From Vibrio sp. FE10 (lineage in GTDB: Bacteria; Pseudomonadota; Gammaproteobacteria; Enterobacterales; Vibrionaceae), in contig NZ_AP028068.1 of assembly GCF_030297155.1 (NCBI RefSeq), forward strand, positions 1,488,001 through 1,552,000: a stretch of 64,000 nucleotides of DNA. The letters run 5' to 3'. A program made the translations under genes and the position numbers. The notes below the pieces were generated by a model. It saw only the letters and a program-made list of their open reading frames with translations, ran no database searches and was not told the origin of the DNA. This document shows, piece by piece, positions 27,161 to 36,734 of this stretch; position 1 is the first letter of the stretch; every line of letters starts with the position of its first letter.

Positions 27161-30100
27161 ATGCACCTAAACCAAGGAAGAGTGGCCAAGAAGGTTTTTA
27201 CACTCAGTACTCTCACCGCGTCATGCTTGATGGCGTTCAACAGTTATGCGGCTGTTGATTGTTCAACGTTGGAAGCGTGGGACTCTGCCACGGTATACAC
27301 CGGTGGTGATCAGGTTTCACATGACGGCAGCGCGTACTCAGCAAATTACTGGAATCAAAACAACAACCCGAGCCAATTTGAAGGTGACTATGCACAGTGG
27401 AAAAAGCTAGATGTGTGTAGCGGCAATGGAGGCGGTGGTACACCAAATGAAGCACCAACGGCTTCGTTAACAGCACCAACGGCGTCAGATGTGATTGTTG
27501 AAGGTGACAACGTCGTATTAAGCGCAACAGCACTGGACGCTGATGGAAATGTTGCTTCTGTAGAATTTTTTGTCGATGGTGCTTCGGTCGCGGTGGTGAC
27601 ATCGGCACCATTCGAAGCAGCTTGGTCTGCAACGTCTGGCAACCATCAAGTTTCAGTTGTTGCAACGGACAATGAAGGCGCAGCGAGTGTTGCAAGAGCG
27701 GTTTCTGTATCTGTTGATTCAGCACAGCCAGGGAATGAAGCGCCGACAGTTTCAGTCGCCCTTTCAGCGACGTCTGTGGATGTTGGTGGTGTAGTTACCT
27801 TTACAGCAATGGCAGCAGACAGCGATGGCACTGTCGATAAGGTTGATTTCTACGTAGCAGGTGCCCTTGTGGGTACAGCAGCGACAAGCCCATACACACT
27901 AGACTACACAACGACTCAAGCAGGCTCTTTAGCAGTTTACGCGAAAGCGACCGACAACCAAGGCGCTGCGGCTGATTCAGCACTGGCTTCTTTGACAGTA
28001 AATGGCGCAGCGACAGTGAGCACATGTCGTCCTGATGGCTTGTATCAAACTCAAGGTGTCGATGTACCTTACTGTACGATTTACGATGATGAAGGCCGTG
28101 AGAAGATGGGCGCGGATCACCCACGTCGTGTGATTGGTTACTTCACAAGCTGGCGTGCAGGGGATGACCCACAAGCCGCTTACTTAGTAAATGATATTCC
28201 TTGGGAACAACTTACACACATTAACTACGCTTTCGTGAGCATTGGCTCAGATGGCAAAGTAAATGTGGGTGACGTAAACGATCCAAATAACGCAGCGGTG
28301 AGTAAAGAATGGCCGGGCGTGGAAGTTGATCCTGAATTAGGCTTCAAAGGTCACTTTGGTGCGTTAGCGACAGCGAAGAAAAAACATGGCGTTAAAACGT
28401 TAATCTCTATTGGTGGTTGGGCTGAAACCGGTGGTCACTTTGCGACTGATGGCAGCCGAGTGGCTGATGGTGGTTTCTATACCATGACAACCAATGCTGA
28501 CGGCTCTATCAACCATCAAGGTATCGAAACATTCGCGACTTCCGCGGTTGAGATGCTTCGTAAGTACCAATTCGATGGTCTAGATATCGATTACGAATAC
28601 CCAACCTCAATGGCGGGCGCAGGTAATCCATACGATAAAGACTTTATGGAGCCACGTCGTCAATATCTATGGGCTTCGTACCAAGTGTTGATGAAAGTGT
28701 TGCGTGAGAAGCTTGATGCAGCCTCTGCGCAAGATGGCAATCACTACATGTTAACTATCGCGGCGCCTTCTTCTGGTTACCTACTGCGCGGTATGGAAAC
28801 ATTCGATGTCACCAAATACCTCGATTACGTAAACATTATGTCTTATGACCTTCACGGTGCGTGGAACGATCACGTTGGTCATAACGCTGCATTGTTTGAT
28901 ACAGGTAAAGATTCAGAGTTAGCACAGTGGAACGTTTACGGCACTGCGGCTTACGGTGGAATCGGTTATCTGAACACGGATTGGGCTTACCATTACTTCC
29001 GTGGTTCTATGCCAGCAGGTCGTATTAACATCGGTGTGCCTTACTACACTCGTGGTTGGCAAGGTGTGACAGGTGGCGAAAATGGTCTTTGGGGCCGAGC
29101 TGCACTTCCAAACCAAGCTGAATGTTCAGCTGGGACAGGTGAAGGCGAGAAAAACAATTGTGGTCATGGCGCCATTGGTATCGACAACATGTGGCACGAT
29201 ACCGATCCGAAGGGCAACGAAATGGGCGCTGGCTCTAACCCAATGTGGCACGCTAAGAACCTAGAGAAAGGTATTTGGGGTTCTTACGCTGAGGCTTACA
29301 AGCTTGATCCTGTGAACGATCCATCGGATGTTTTAGCTGGTACTTACACGCGTAACTATGACAGCGTGGCGGTTGCTCCTTGGTTGTGGAATGCAGAGAA
29401 GGGCGTATTCCTTTCAACGGAAGACAAACAGTCTATTGATGTGAAAGCAGACTACGTTATCGACAAAGAGATCGGCGGCATCATGTTCTGGGAGCTAGCA
29501 GGGGATTATAACTGTTATGTACTCGATGCGAATGGCAACCGAACTTCAATCGATACGACCGAACAAGCGTGTAATAGCGGTAACGGTGAGTTCCACATGG
29601 GTAACACCATGACGAAAGCTATCTACGATAAGTTTAAGTCTGCGACTCCATATGGAAACAAAGTGGCGACGGGCGCTATCCCGACAGAAGCATTAGATAT
29701 TACGGTTTCAGTTGGTGGTTTCAAAGTCGGTGACCAAAACTACCCAATCAATCCTAAGATCACGTTTACAAACAACACAGGTCAAGCACTTCCGGGTGGT
29801 ACCGAGTTCCAGTTTGACATCCCAGTGTCAGCACCTGATAACGCGAAAGATCAATCGGGTGGTGGTTTAACTGTGATTGCTTCGGGTCATACTCGTGCAG
29901 ATAACATTGGTGGATTAGATGGAACCATGCACCGAGTGGCGTTTACTTTGCCTACATGGGAAGAGCTTCCAGCGGGTGGTGTGTATGAGCTAGATATGGT
30001 GTATTACTTGCCAATCTCGGGCCCTGCTAACTATGCAGTGAGCGTGAATGGTGTCGATTATGCCTTTAGCTTTGAGCAACCAGACCTACCTTTAGGTGAT

Positions 30101-30328
30101 ATCAGCACTGGTGGCGGTAACCCTGGCGATGGTGGTACAAACCCAGGTACATGTGATACAGCTGGTTTAGCGGTTTACCCAGACTTACCTCAGAAAGATT
30201 GGGCAGGTAATCCAAGCCATGCAAACACAGGGGACCAAGTGGTTCACAACGGCAGTATTTACCAAGCAAACTGGTGGACAAGTTCTGAACCAGGTAGTGA
30301 TGGTAGTTGGACTCAGGTTTGTTCTTAA
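27161..30328 (+). CDS. Multidomain secreted chitinase, GH18
   Basis: This 1055-residue protein has a signal peptide (cleavage near residue 30), then an N-terminal CBM5/12-type chitin-binding module ([20 protein letters not shown], about 33-85). Two Ig-like repeats follow (about 98-190 and 195-287, each with ATDNEGA or ATDNQGA near its end). The GH18 barrel has [11 protein letters not shown] at residues 471-481 and catalytic Glu479, plus [16 protein letters not shown] ChiC-type domain ([14 protein letters not shown]) and a C-terminal CBM5/12 ([18 protein letters not shown]) complete it. It hydrolyses beta-1,4-GlcNAc polymers outside the cell. Confidence 0.95.
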   Translation: MHLNQGRVAKKVFTLSTLTASCLMAFNSYAAVDCSTLEAWDSATVYTGGDQVSHDGSAYSANYWNQNNNPSQFEGDYAQWKKLDVCSGNGGGGTPNEAPTASLTAPTASDVIVEGDNVVLSATALDADGNVASVEFFVDGASVAVVTSAPFEAAWSATSGNHQVSVVATDNEGAASVARAVSVSVDSAQPGNEAPTVSVALSATSVDVGGVVTFTAMAADSDGTVDKVDFYVAGALVGTAATSPYTLDYTTTQAGSLAVYAKATDNQGAAADSALASLTVNGAATVSTCRPDGLYQTQGVDVPYCTIYDDEGREKMGADHPRRVIGYFTSWRAGDDPQAAYLVNDIPWEQLTHINYAFVSIGSDGKVNVGDVNDPNNAAVSKEWPGVEVDPELGFKGHFGALATAKKKHGVKTLISIGGWAETGGHFATDGSRVADGGFYTMTTNADGSINHQGIETFATSAVEMLRKYQFDGLDIDYEYPTSMAGAGNPYDKDFMEPRRQYLWASYQVLMKVLREKLDAASAQDGNHYMLTIAAPSSGYLLRGMETFDVTKYLDYVNIMSYDLHGAWNDHVGHNAALFDTGKDSELAQWNVYGTAAYGGIGYLNTDWAYHYFRGSMPAGRINIGVPYYTRGWQGVTGGENGLWGRAALPNQAECSAGTGEGEKNNCGHGAIGIDNMWHDTDPKGNEMGAGSNPMWHAKNLEKGIWGSYAEAYKLDPVNDPSDVLAGTYTRNYDSVAVAPWLWNAEKGVFLSTEDKQSIDVKADYVIDKEIGGIMFWELAGDYNCYVLDANGNRTSIDTTEQACNSGNGEFHMGNTMTKAIYDKFKSATPYGNKVATGAIPTEALDITVSVGGFKVGDQNYPINPKITFTNNTGQALPGGTEFQFDIPVSAPDNAKDQSGGGLTVIASGHTRADNIGGLDGTMHRVAFTLPTWEELPAGGVYELDMVYYLPISGPANYAVSVNGVDYAFSFEQPDLPLGDISTGGGNPGDGGTNPGTCDTAGLAVYPDLPQKDWAGNPSHANTGDQVVHNGSIYQANWWTSSEPGSDGSWTQVCS

Positions 30329-30431
30329 TCTAACGCTAGGTCATGTATTTATAGATAACGAATGCGAATAATTTTAAGTTTATTTATCAGTATCTTAGTT
30401 TGATTTAAATGCATAACTGAAGCGTAAAATT

Positions 30432-30463
30432 AAAACGCCGAACTGAATCCAGTTCGGCGTTTT
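30432..30463 (+). terminator. Terminator after chitinase
   Basis: Perfect 14-bp stem (30432-30445 with 30450-30463), AATC tetraloop, T tract at the end of the second arm. It lies 104 bp past the stop. Confidence 0.9.
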
Positions 30464-30602
30464 TGCTATAAGTCACAGATTGCGTATAGAAACCTCTCAG
30501 AATATCGACACTCGTTCAGTAAAAAAGATAAGTATGATATAAAACAGTCTGCCTATAACAAAAAAATAGCGTTACCTAAAATTAGAAAGCTATGGGGTAA
30601 TC

Positions 30603-32066
30603 TTGAAAGTCAGACGTAAATACATTCTTAGTTTCTCAATTGTGCTGGCCGTAGTTTCTCTGATCCTCTCTGCTGTTCAATTCAACCGAACGAAAGAATC
30701 ACTATTAGAATCCAACCAATTTTTCTTTCGTACGATTGTGAACGCGAGTTACGACATCGTGGACACCACAGTTAACGAAGCGATCAAAACCTATCTCAAA
30801 GGTGTGACTGATACCGTCGCCTCTCACACACTGCGTGTAACTCCAGAACAAGAAGTCGAAGAAGTCATCCGAATTGCCAACGAATTGGTGATTGGAGAGT
30901 CTGGTTATGTCTATCTGATGTCACCCCAAGGAATTCATCTGTATCACCCGTTTTTACAAGGGCAAAATCGCGCGCATTTAACCCATATTCAACAACAACT
31001 GAGCTTACAGTCTGGAATGACCCAGTACTCGCACGCTAATCCACATGAAGTCGGCAAGCGTGCGAAGGTCGCGTACTCGGTGAGGTTACCGAGTGGTAAT
31101 ACATTGGTGGCGACCACTTATAAAGATGAGCTGATGTATTTGGTTGATCTCGAAGCGCTGAAAGACAAGCTGAGAAAGTACTCGTATGGCGATAGTGGCT
31201 ATGTGTATATCGTTGATTTACGCGGCGAGTTAGTCCTACAACCCAACTTTGAACATGAGCACTTAAAAGCTTTGATTGATGATTCTTCAGAGTTGCTTAT
31301 CGATAAAGTCGTCGCTGAGCCCGAAGGCCACTTCAGTTACTCAATCTCTACAGAAGACGGCACGACAAGTAAAAACATCTTCTACAAGTTTTATCCGTAT
31401 CTGAATTGGGTGATTTCGGCGGGAGTCTTGGAACAAGAGCTCAACAAAAACCACAGTTTGCTGCTTGCAAGCTTGATGACGTTGGTCGTCAGTCTGCTGA
31501 GTATCATTGTTGTTCTGGTGCTTTACCTGCGGCATCGTCATTTAAAGATCTTAGATGTGGCAAGCCTTGATTATCTAACAGGGCTTCATAGCCGACGCAG
31601 TTTTATTGAACAGATAAAGCTGAGAATATCGGATAACTCACCTTACCCTTTGCAAGGCGTAGGTGTGATTTTGCTGGATATTGATCATTTCAAGTCGGTG
31701 AACGACCTACACGGACACGCGCAGGGTGACAGCGTAATTTGTGCCGTCGCAAAAACCTTAAAGCAGTTCACAAATAGTCATCGCTTGATTGCTCGTTATG
31801 GCGGAGAAGAGTTTATTCTGGTTACCTTTGATTGTGATGAGCTTCAGTTGTTTGAATTATCAGAAGCGTTGAGACACAGGGTTGAGCAGATAGAAGGTTT
31901 GGTATCACCTGTGACGGTGAGTGCGGGTTGTTGCTACGCTCAGGTGTTGTTTCAGATAGAAGGTACAATCGAAAAAGCCGATAAAGCGCTTTACCAAGCT
32001 AAAGAGAGTGGTCGCAATAATACTCAGATGTATCGTGAGAATGAATATCGCATTGCGTATACCTGA
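30603..32066 (+). CDS. Membrane diguanylate cyclase with periplasmic Cache sensor
   Basis: This 487-residue protein has an N-terminal membrane helix (YILSFSIVLAVVSLILSAV), a periplasmic Cache-like region (VIGESGYVYLMSPQGIHLYH and YGDSGYVYIVDLRGELVLQP, two similar halves), and a second helix (LLASLMTLVVSLLSIIVVLVLYL). It ends in a GGDEF domain with DYLTGLHSRR and active site RYGGEEFI. It would make c-di-GMP in response to an external ligand. The RxxD inhibitory site five residues upstream of GGEEF is absent (NSHRLIARYGGEEF). Start is TTG 30603 after GGGG. Confidence 0.9.
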   Translation: MKVRRKYILSFSIVLAVVSLILSAVQFNRTKESLLESNQFFFRTIVNASYDIVDTTVNEAIKTYLKGVTDTVASHTLRVTPEQEVEEVIRIANELVIGESGYVYLMSPQGIHLYHPFLQGQNRAHLTHIQQQLSLQSGMTQYSHANPHEVGKRAKVAYSVRLPSGNTLVATTYKDELMYLVDLEALKDKLRKYSYGDSGYVYIVDLRGELVLQPNFEHEHLKALIDDSSELLIDKVVAEPEGHFSYSISTEDGTTSKNIFYKFYPYLNWVISAGVLEQELNKNHSLLLASLMTLVVSLLSIIVVLVLYLRHRHLKILDVASLDYLTGLHSRRSFIEQIKLRISDNSPYPLQGVGVILLDIDHFKSVNDLHGHAQGDSVICAVAKTLKQFTNSHRLIARYGGEEFILVTFDCDELQLFELSEALRHRVEQIEGLVSPVTVSAGCCYAQVLFQIEGTIEKADKALYQAKESGRNNTQMYRENEYRIAYT

Positions 32067-32136
32067 TTCACTTTCAACGGTGTCGCGTTGAAGTAAGTCG
32101 GCCACCTTGAAAGCACCTTATAAAACGACAGATAGA

Positions 32137-32196
32137 AAAAAGCCCAAACTGTGCTTCTGTTCATTATTAGAACGAGAGGAACCGTTTGGGCTTTTT
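32137..32196. terminator. Bidirectional terminator after diguanylate cyclase
   Basis: Thirteen-base-pair arms AAAAAGCCCAAAC (32137-32149) and GTTTGGGCTTTTT (32184-32196) enclose a 34-base loop with its own small GTTC/GAAC stem. It serves the cyclase (+) and the YgjV-like gene (-). Confidence 0.8.
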
Positions 32197-32225
32197 CAGA
32201 ATTATTTGAAATGCGAATCGCTAAT

Positions 32226-32480
32226 TTATGCTTTCGCTGCTTTCATCGCTTCCGTTTTTTTTTCCTTTTGCATTTTTGCAAGGAAGTAGATGTTTACACA
32301 AGCGATAAAGCCGTTGGTGGCTGCAACTGGCCATGCATCAATCATGATGCCGTATGCTGTGAAGAGAGCACAGCCAATAAAGTTAAGGACACGCAGACGA
32401 ACGATGTCTTTCATTGTTAATGAAATTGCGACCATAATAGACGCAGCGTAACCTAAAATTTCAACCATATTGAATTCCAT
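32226..32480 (-). CDS. Small YgjV-like membrane protein
   Basis: This 84-residue protein has three hydrophobic segments (MVEILGYAASIMVAISLTM, VLNFIGCALFTAYGIMI, ATNGFIACVNIYFLAKM) and a Lys/Ala-rich C-terminal tail. The pattern is like the YgjV family of small inner-membrane proteins. Function unknown. ATG 32480 has GAGGGT seven bases upstream. Confidence 0.72.
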   Translation of the reverse strand: MEFNMVEILGYAASIMVAISLTMKDIVRLRVLNFIGCALFTAYGIMIDAWPVAATNGFIACVNIYFLAKMQKEKKTEAMKAAKA

Positions 32481-32748
32481 TGTGTGACCCTCTTAAATTT
32501 GCCGATACTTTGTCGGTACCAATTCTTCTCTTCATGAGATGATTGAGGAAGCTCCGTGCCCCGAATGGTCTGGTTTTGTTTAACGGGGTAAACTATACCA
32601 ACTCTGTTTTTGTGATTAAACCCCCAAAACTGGCAGAAGTGAAGGTTAGCGATTACGCAAACGTTTAATGACCTTTCTATTAACATAATTACTAATTATG
32701 TTGGAGGTTGAATTGATAGTTATTCTTATATAGGAAAGGACGCCACGA

Positions 32749-33345
32749 ATGATAAAACGTTCCATTTGTGCAACAAAAAGCATAAAAAAAGCCGCTCTAT
32801 TGGTGTTAATGGCAGTTGGACTGACTGCTTGTACGACACAAGAACAGCCAACAGTACATGACTATGGTGTGGTGACCAGTGGTGACTTCGAATTCATGAA
32901 AAATGGGGTGAAGACATACTCATGGCACCCGCGCTCGGAACAGGTATACCTCTCGCAAAAATACGATGAAACTGTAGTGACCGATATGGTGCGTGACGCG
33001 ATTGAAGATCAATTGTCTGCGAAAGGATATAGCCTAGAGCAGGGAGGCGGTATTGGCGATGTGGTGGTTGGTTTCGGCTTAGCTGAAGAATCAGAGCTCA
33101 ATGATAATTCGATTTTTGATGCGGTTCAGCTTTCTACTGGTGTTCCATTCTATGATGGCAAAGGTAAATTGGCCGAAAAAGGTTCACTGTACATTGTGTT
33201 CTCGGTGCCGAATTCAGAAGTGATACAGTGGCGGGCACTAGCGCAATCTGGTATTCAACCGAAACTGGGAACAGGTGAAAGCAAACAACGTATTTCGGGC
33301 TTTGTTGAGATGCTATTTAGACACATGCCACAACGTTCAAACTAA
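32749..33345 (+). CDS. Predicted lipoprotein (DUF4136-like)
   Basis: This 198-residue protein has a lipoprotein signal with lipobox LTAC (Cys28). The mature part contains DFEFMKNGVKTYSWHPRSEQVYL and MVRDAIEDQLSAKGYSLEQ, a pattern seen in DUF4136 lipoproteins, which have no known function. GGAAAGGA lies upstream of ATG 32749. It stands alone. Confidence 0.75.
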   Translation: MIKRSICATKSIKKAALLVLMAVGLTACTTQEQPTVHDYGVVTSGDFEFMKNGVKTYSWHPRSEQVYLSQKYDETVVTDMVRDAIEDQLSAKGYSLEQGGGIGDVVVGFGLAEESELNDNSIFDAVQLSTGVPFYDGKGKLAEKGSLYIVFSVPNSEVIQWRALAQSGIQPKLGTGESKQRISGFVEMLFRHMPQRSN

Positions 33346-33517
33346 ACGTCAAACATATTCATTGAGTCAATATTACTTGTTTAAAAAATGGACAGATCGC
33401 AGATTATACTTTTTTATTTGTAACTAAAGGTACATTTGCGTAAAGCAACGTAAAGTTAGCGCTCCTTTTGCTAGCATTTGTCTATACTGGACAAAACGTT
33501 AACTTAGGTTTGATTCA

Positions 33518-34702
33518 ATGAAACTGTTCTCCAAATACTCTCTCCCTCTATTAAGTATATTCATTGTAAGTAACGCAGCGATGGTTAGTAATGCAGCTAT
33601 CGCGGCACCTTCTATAGTACCAACTCCACCTAGCTTAGGTGCGAAAGGGTATGTGTTAATCGACTTTAATTCTGGTGATGTGCTAGTCGAAAAAAACGCA
33701 CACACTAAATTAAACCCAGCAAGCTTAACCAAACTGATGACCAGCTATGTAGCCGGACAGGAGATGAAGCGAGGCAACATCTCTGCTGATGATCAAGTAA
33801 GAATCAGTGAGAATGCTTGGGCGAAAAAATTCCCAGATTCATCGAAGATGTTCATTGAAGTGAACACCGACGTGGCGATGATGGATCTTTACCGTGGTTT
33901 GATCATTCAATCAGGTAACGATGCTAGTGTTGCGATTGCAGAACACGTAGCCGGTTCGCAAGACGCCTTTGTTGATTTGATGAACTCTTGGGCAACGTCT
34001 TTAAAACTAGAAAATACCCACTTTGCTAACGCACATGGCCTAGACGCCGAAGACTTATATTCGACCCCTTACGATATCGCATTACTTGGCCGCGCAATTA
34101 TTCGTGACCTGCCAGATGTATATGGTTTATACAGCGAGCGCTCGTTTAGCTATAACGGCATCACACAGCACAACCGCAATGGCTTGCTACGTGATAGAAG
34201 CCTAACCGTTGATGGCATGAAAACCGGTTACACATCTGGCGCAGGCTACAGCTTAGCGAGTTCGGCAACACAGGGTGAAATGAGACTGATCGCAGTGGTT
34301 ATGGGCGCATCGAGCGTTAAGAGCCGCGAATCAGACAGTAAACAGCTATTAAGTTACGGCTTCCGCTTCTTCGACACACTAAACCCACATCAAGGCGGCG
34401 ATCAAGTGGCGGAAGAGAAGGTTTGGTTTGGTGAACAAGACACGTTGAAGCTGGGTGTTGCGGAAGATACGTTCATCACTTTGCCTAAGTCAGACAGTAA
34501 AAAGCTAACGGCATCGATTGAACTTGATTCTGAGTTAAAGGCGCCGATTGCAGAAGGCCAAACTCTAGGTGTGGTTCACTACACTGTCGATGGTGAAGAT
34601 GTTCAAACTCAACCATTGATTGCGCTAGAGGCTGTTGAACAAGGTGGTATATTCAAACGTCTGATGGACTACATTAAATTGTTCTTCGCGAGCCTATTCT
34701 AA
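33518..34702 (+). CDS. D-alanyl-D-alanine carboxypeptidase (PBP5/6 family)
   Basis: This 394-residue low-molecular-mass penicillin-binding protein has a signal peptide (to about residue 30), active Ser69 in NPASLTKLMT (S-x-x-K), the S-x-N motif in QSGNDASVAIAE and K-T-G in DGMKTGYTSGAG. A PBP5 C-terminal beta domain follows. It ends in GGIFKRLMDYIKLFFASLF, an amphipathic anchor to the outer face of the inner membrane. It trims the terminal D-Ala of peptidoglycan pentapeptides. DacA is the nearest well-known relative; paralogue identity is not settled. Confidence 0.93.
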   Translation: MKLFSKYSLPLLSIFIVSNAAMVSNAAIAAPSIVPTPPSLGAKGYVLIDFNSGDVLVEKNAHTKLNPASLTKLMTSYVAGQEMKRGNISADDQVRISENAWAKKFPDSSKMFIEVNTDVAMMDLYRGLIIQSGNDASVAIAEHVAGSQDAFVDLMNSWATSLKLENTHFANAHGLDAEDLYSTPYDIALLGRAIIRDLPDVYGLYSERSFSYNGITQHNRNGLLRDRSLTVDGMKTGYTSGAGYSLASSATQGEMRLIAVVMGASSVKSRESDSKQLLSYGFRFFDTLNPHQGGDQVAEEKVWFGEQDTLKLGVAEDTFITLPKSDSKKLTASIELDSELKAPIAEGQTLGVVHYTVDGEDVQTQPLIALEAVEQGGIFKRLMDYIKLFFASLF

Positions 34703-34736
34703 ATAGAGTCGTTATTCAGCTAAAACGAGAGAACTT

Positions 34737-34769
34737 AATAGGCGTTGTGAGCAAATCACAACGCCTATT
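34737..34769 (+). terminator. Terminator after the carboxypeptidase gene
   Basis: Fourteen-base-pair stem (34737-34750 with 34756-34769), five-base loop, then GTTATTTTTA. Confidence 0.87.
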
Positions 34770-34869
34770 GTTATTTTTACCCGCCTGAAAACGGTGCCTC
34801 TCGCTTTCTTTATTAGCCGTAGCGAGCGGTTTCGATTACTATACGCAAAATTTAGCAGTGTAGTCACTT

Positions 34870-35163
34870 ATGACCATAGAGATAAAGAACGTAACCGAAC
34901 CCGAAGTAACATGTGCCAATTGTCAGGCATGCTGTTGTCGTTTAGAGGTTATGATCATCACAGATACCGGCGTTCCTGAAGAGCATATTGCGTATGACGA
35001 ATGGGGCGGCGAGACCATGCTGAGATTAGACGACGGCTGGTGTTCGGCCGTTGATAGAGAAACACTGATGTGTACGATCTACGAAAACCGACCTTGGATC
35101 TGTCGTGAGTTCGAAATGGGCTCTTTCGAATGCGTCGAGCAACGTACAGATGTGATGGGTTAA
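34870..35163 (+). CDS. YkgJ family cysteine-cluster protein
   Basis: This 97-residue protein has the Cys pattern CANCQACCC near residue 15, WCSAVD, MCTIYENRPWICREF and FECV, which is the YkgJ-type metal or Fe-S binding cluster (CxxCxxC...C...C...RPxxCRxF). Function unknown. It stands alone after a terminator. Confidence 0.82.
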   Translation: MTIEIKNVTEPEVTCANCQACCCRLEVMIITDTGVPEEHIAYDEWGGETMLRLDDGWCSAVDRETLMCTIYENRPWICREFEMGSFECVEQRTDVMG

Positions 35164-35241
35164 GTACCACCTTAATGTTTGATTGGTCGCTTATAGAGGC
35201 TTGATGACTTATTGATTGATCGATTGCTTTCTGGTTGAGCT

Positions 35242-36138
35242 TTAATTGTTTGTAGAACTTAAACACTCCGCAATAAAATCGATAAATACTCGAATTCTTT
35301 GGGGCAAATAATCACTTGCATGGTACACCGCGTACATAGGCAAGTCGTCATTGCTCCAATCTTCTAATAACTGTGTTAATTCTCCAGCCTCTACAAACTC
35401 TTTGCCCATCCAATCCGGTAAAGCAACCACACCTAAACCCTGTCTAGCCATCTTAAGTAACATTTCTGGACTGTCTGACGTAAAATTTTGGTTTACTTTC
35501 ACGCTGGTGCTTTGGCGATCTTTGTCTGTGAAACGCCATTCGTTTGCTGGATTCATCAGAGAATAAGTTAAGCACTTATGTTGGCTAAGATCTTGCGGAT
35601 GTTTAGGTTTTCCGTGATTTTTTAAGTAATCGAGCGATGCAAAGTACTGAACTTTATTGTTGAAAAGAAAGCGAGCTTTTAACCCTGAATCTTCGAGTTG
35701 TGATGCTCGAATGGCGACATCTATATTGTGTTCATTGAGGTTAACAATACGGTCGTCGACACTGAGATTAATGCGGATACCTGGGTGCTGTTCAATGAAA
35801 GCTTGAAGCGGCTCACTGAGTAACATCGATGAAAAGGTACTTGGCGCAGATATCTTAAGCTCGCCTTCTACGGATTCTGTCTCACGCTTGAGCCTGCTTT
35901 CTATGGCAGACATCTCTTCGAGTAAACGAGAGCAATATTCTAGGTAGTCTTTTCCTACATGAGTGAGCGATATCTTGCGGCTGTTTCGTTGAAACAGAGT
36001 CATCCCTAAGTCACTTTCTAACCATGCGATCTTCTTACTAACCGCACCTTGTGTCATGTTTAACTTATTGGCGGTTGCGGTGAAGCTGTTAAGTTGCGCA
36101 GTTTCCACAAAGATACGAATACACTCAATCTTATCCAT
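35242..36138 (-). CDS. LysR family transcriptional regulator
   Basis: This 298-residue protein has the LysR winged helix at the start (ECIRIFVETAQLNSFTATANKLNMTQGAVSKKI) and an effector domain of the DsdC/AaeR-like group (GELKISAPSTFSSMLLSEPL). ATG 36138 follows AAGGTGGGTAGG; the GTG at 36147 would add three residues. It diverges from a DoxX-type gene 126 bp away, its most likely target. Confidence 0.87.
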   Translation of the reverse strand: MDKIECIRIFVETAQLNSFTATANKLNMTQGAVSKKIAWLESDLGMTLFQRNSRKISLTHVGKDYLEYCSRLLEEMSAIESRLKRETESVEGELKISAPSTFSSMLLSEPLQAFIEQHPGIRINLSVDDRIVNLNEHNIDVAIRASQLEDSGLKARFLFNNKVQYFASLDYLKNHGKPKHPQDLSQHKCLTYSLMNPANEWRFTDKDRQSTSVKVNQNFTSDSPEMLLKMARQGLGVVALPDWMGKEFVEAGELTQLLEDWSNDDLPMYAVYHASDYLPQRIRVFIDFIAECLSSTNN

Positions 36139-36264
36139 CCTACCCACCTTATGTTTATCTATTCCAGTTTGGAATCTTAGCTATCATTAAACTAGCATTT
36201 ATCATCTTAATTATGAATGATTAAATAGTCTCATTGACGCATGATTATTAAGAAAGGTGACGAA

Positions 36265-36618
36265 ATGAGTACAGTAATAAGCATATTAATGGTGTTGTTT
36301 TTTTTGTTAGCGAGTTCAATTAAGACGCTTGGTTGGCAAAAGAAGGTCTTTGAAATCCAGCTTGGTTTCTTCAAAAGCTATGGCTTGAATCGAATGCTGA
36401 TGTTTCTGGTTGGGTTAGTCGAGTTTACTGGGGCTGTTCTTTTGATTTTGGCCTTGTGTGGTGTGTCATCAGAACAGACTCAATTGATGGGTGGTGCAAT
36501 ATTGGGTGCGACTTCGATAGGGGCGCTTTATTTCCACTTCCGCTTTGATACTTGGAAAGATGGTATTCCCGCGATGGTCACTTTGTTGTGTTCGAGCCTT
36601 TTAGTATTAGATTTTTAG
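36265..36618 (+). CDS. DoxX-like membrane protein
   Basis: This 117-residue protein has four hydrophobic segments with the DoxX pattern (ASSIKTLGWQKKVFEIQLGFFKSYGLNRMLMFLVGLVEFTGAVLLI). ATG 36265 is chosen since AAAGGTGA lies five bases upstream. DoxX proteins are quinone- or thiol-related membrane subunits in several contexts; no specific role can be read. It is divergent from the LysR regulator. A 14-bp duplication overlaps its stop codon. Confidence 0.8.
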   Translation: MSTVISILMVLFFLLASSIKTLGWQKKVFEIQLGFFKSYGLNRMLMFLVGLVEFTGAVLLILALCGVSSEQTQLMGGAILGATSIGALYFHFRFDTWKDGIPAMVTLLCSSLLVLDF

Positions 36619-36628
36619 TATTAGATTT
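36601..36628. repeat. 14-bp exact tandem duplication at a stop codon
   Basis: TTAGTATTAGATTT occurs twice in direct succession (36601-36614 and 36615-36628). The stop codon of the DoxX-like gene (36616-36618) is in the second copy. Confidence 0.9.
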
Positions 36629-36734
36629 CTGGTACTAATGTTTTGGTTTTTCGGACGAAGCTCGAGGGGTGAAAGCTTACTAGCGGGATATTTGAGAAGA
36701 GTAGGGCTCGAAAGCCCCACACTAAAGATAGGGA

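Noticed and set aside
27237..27725. 162-codon frame antisense to the chitinase
   Set aside because: It lies wholly within the Ig-like and chitin-binding region on the opposite strand and reads as low-complexity His/Leu/Gln; a shadow of a repeated coding sequence.
32107..32420. Two overlapping plus-strand frames near the diguanylate cyclase end
   Set aside because: They run through the bidirectional terminator and are antisense to the YgjV-like gene.
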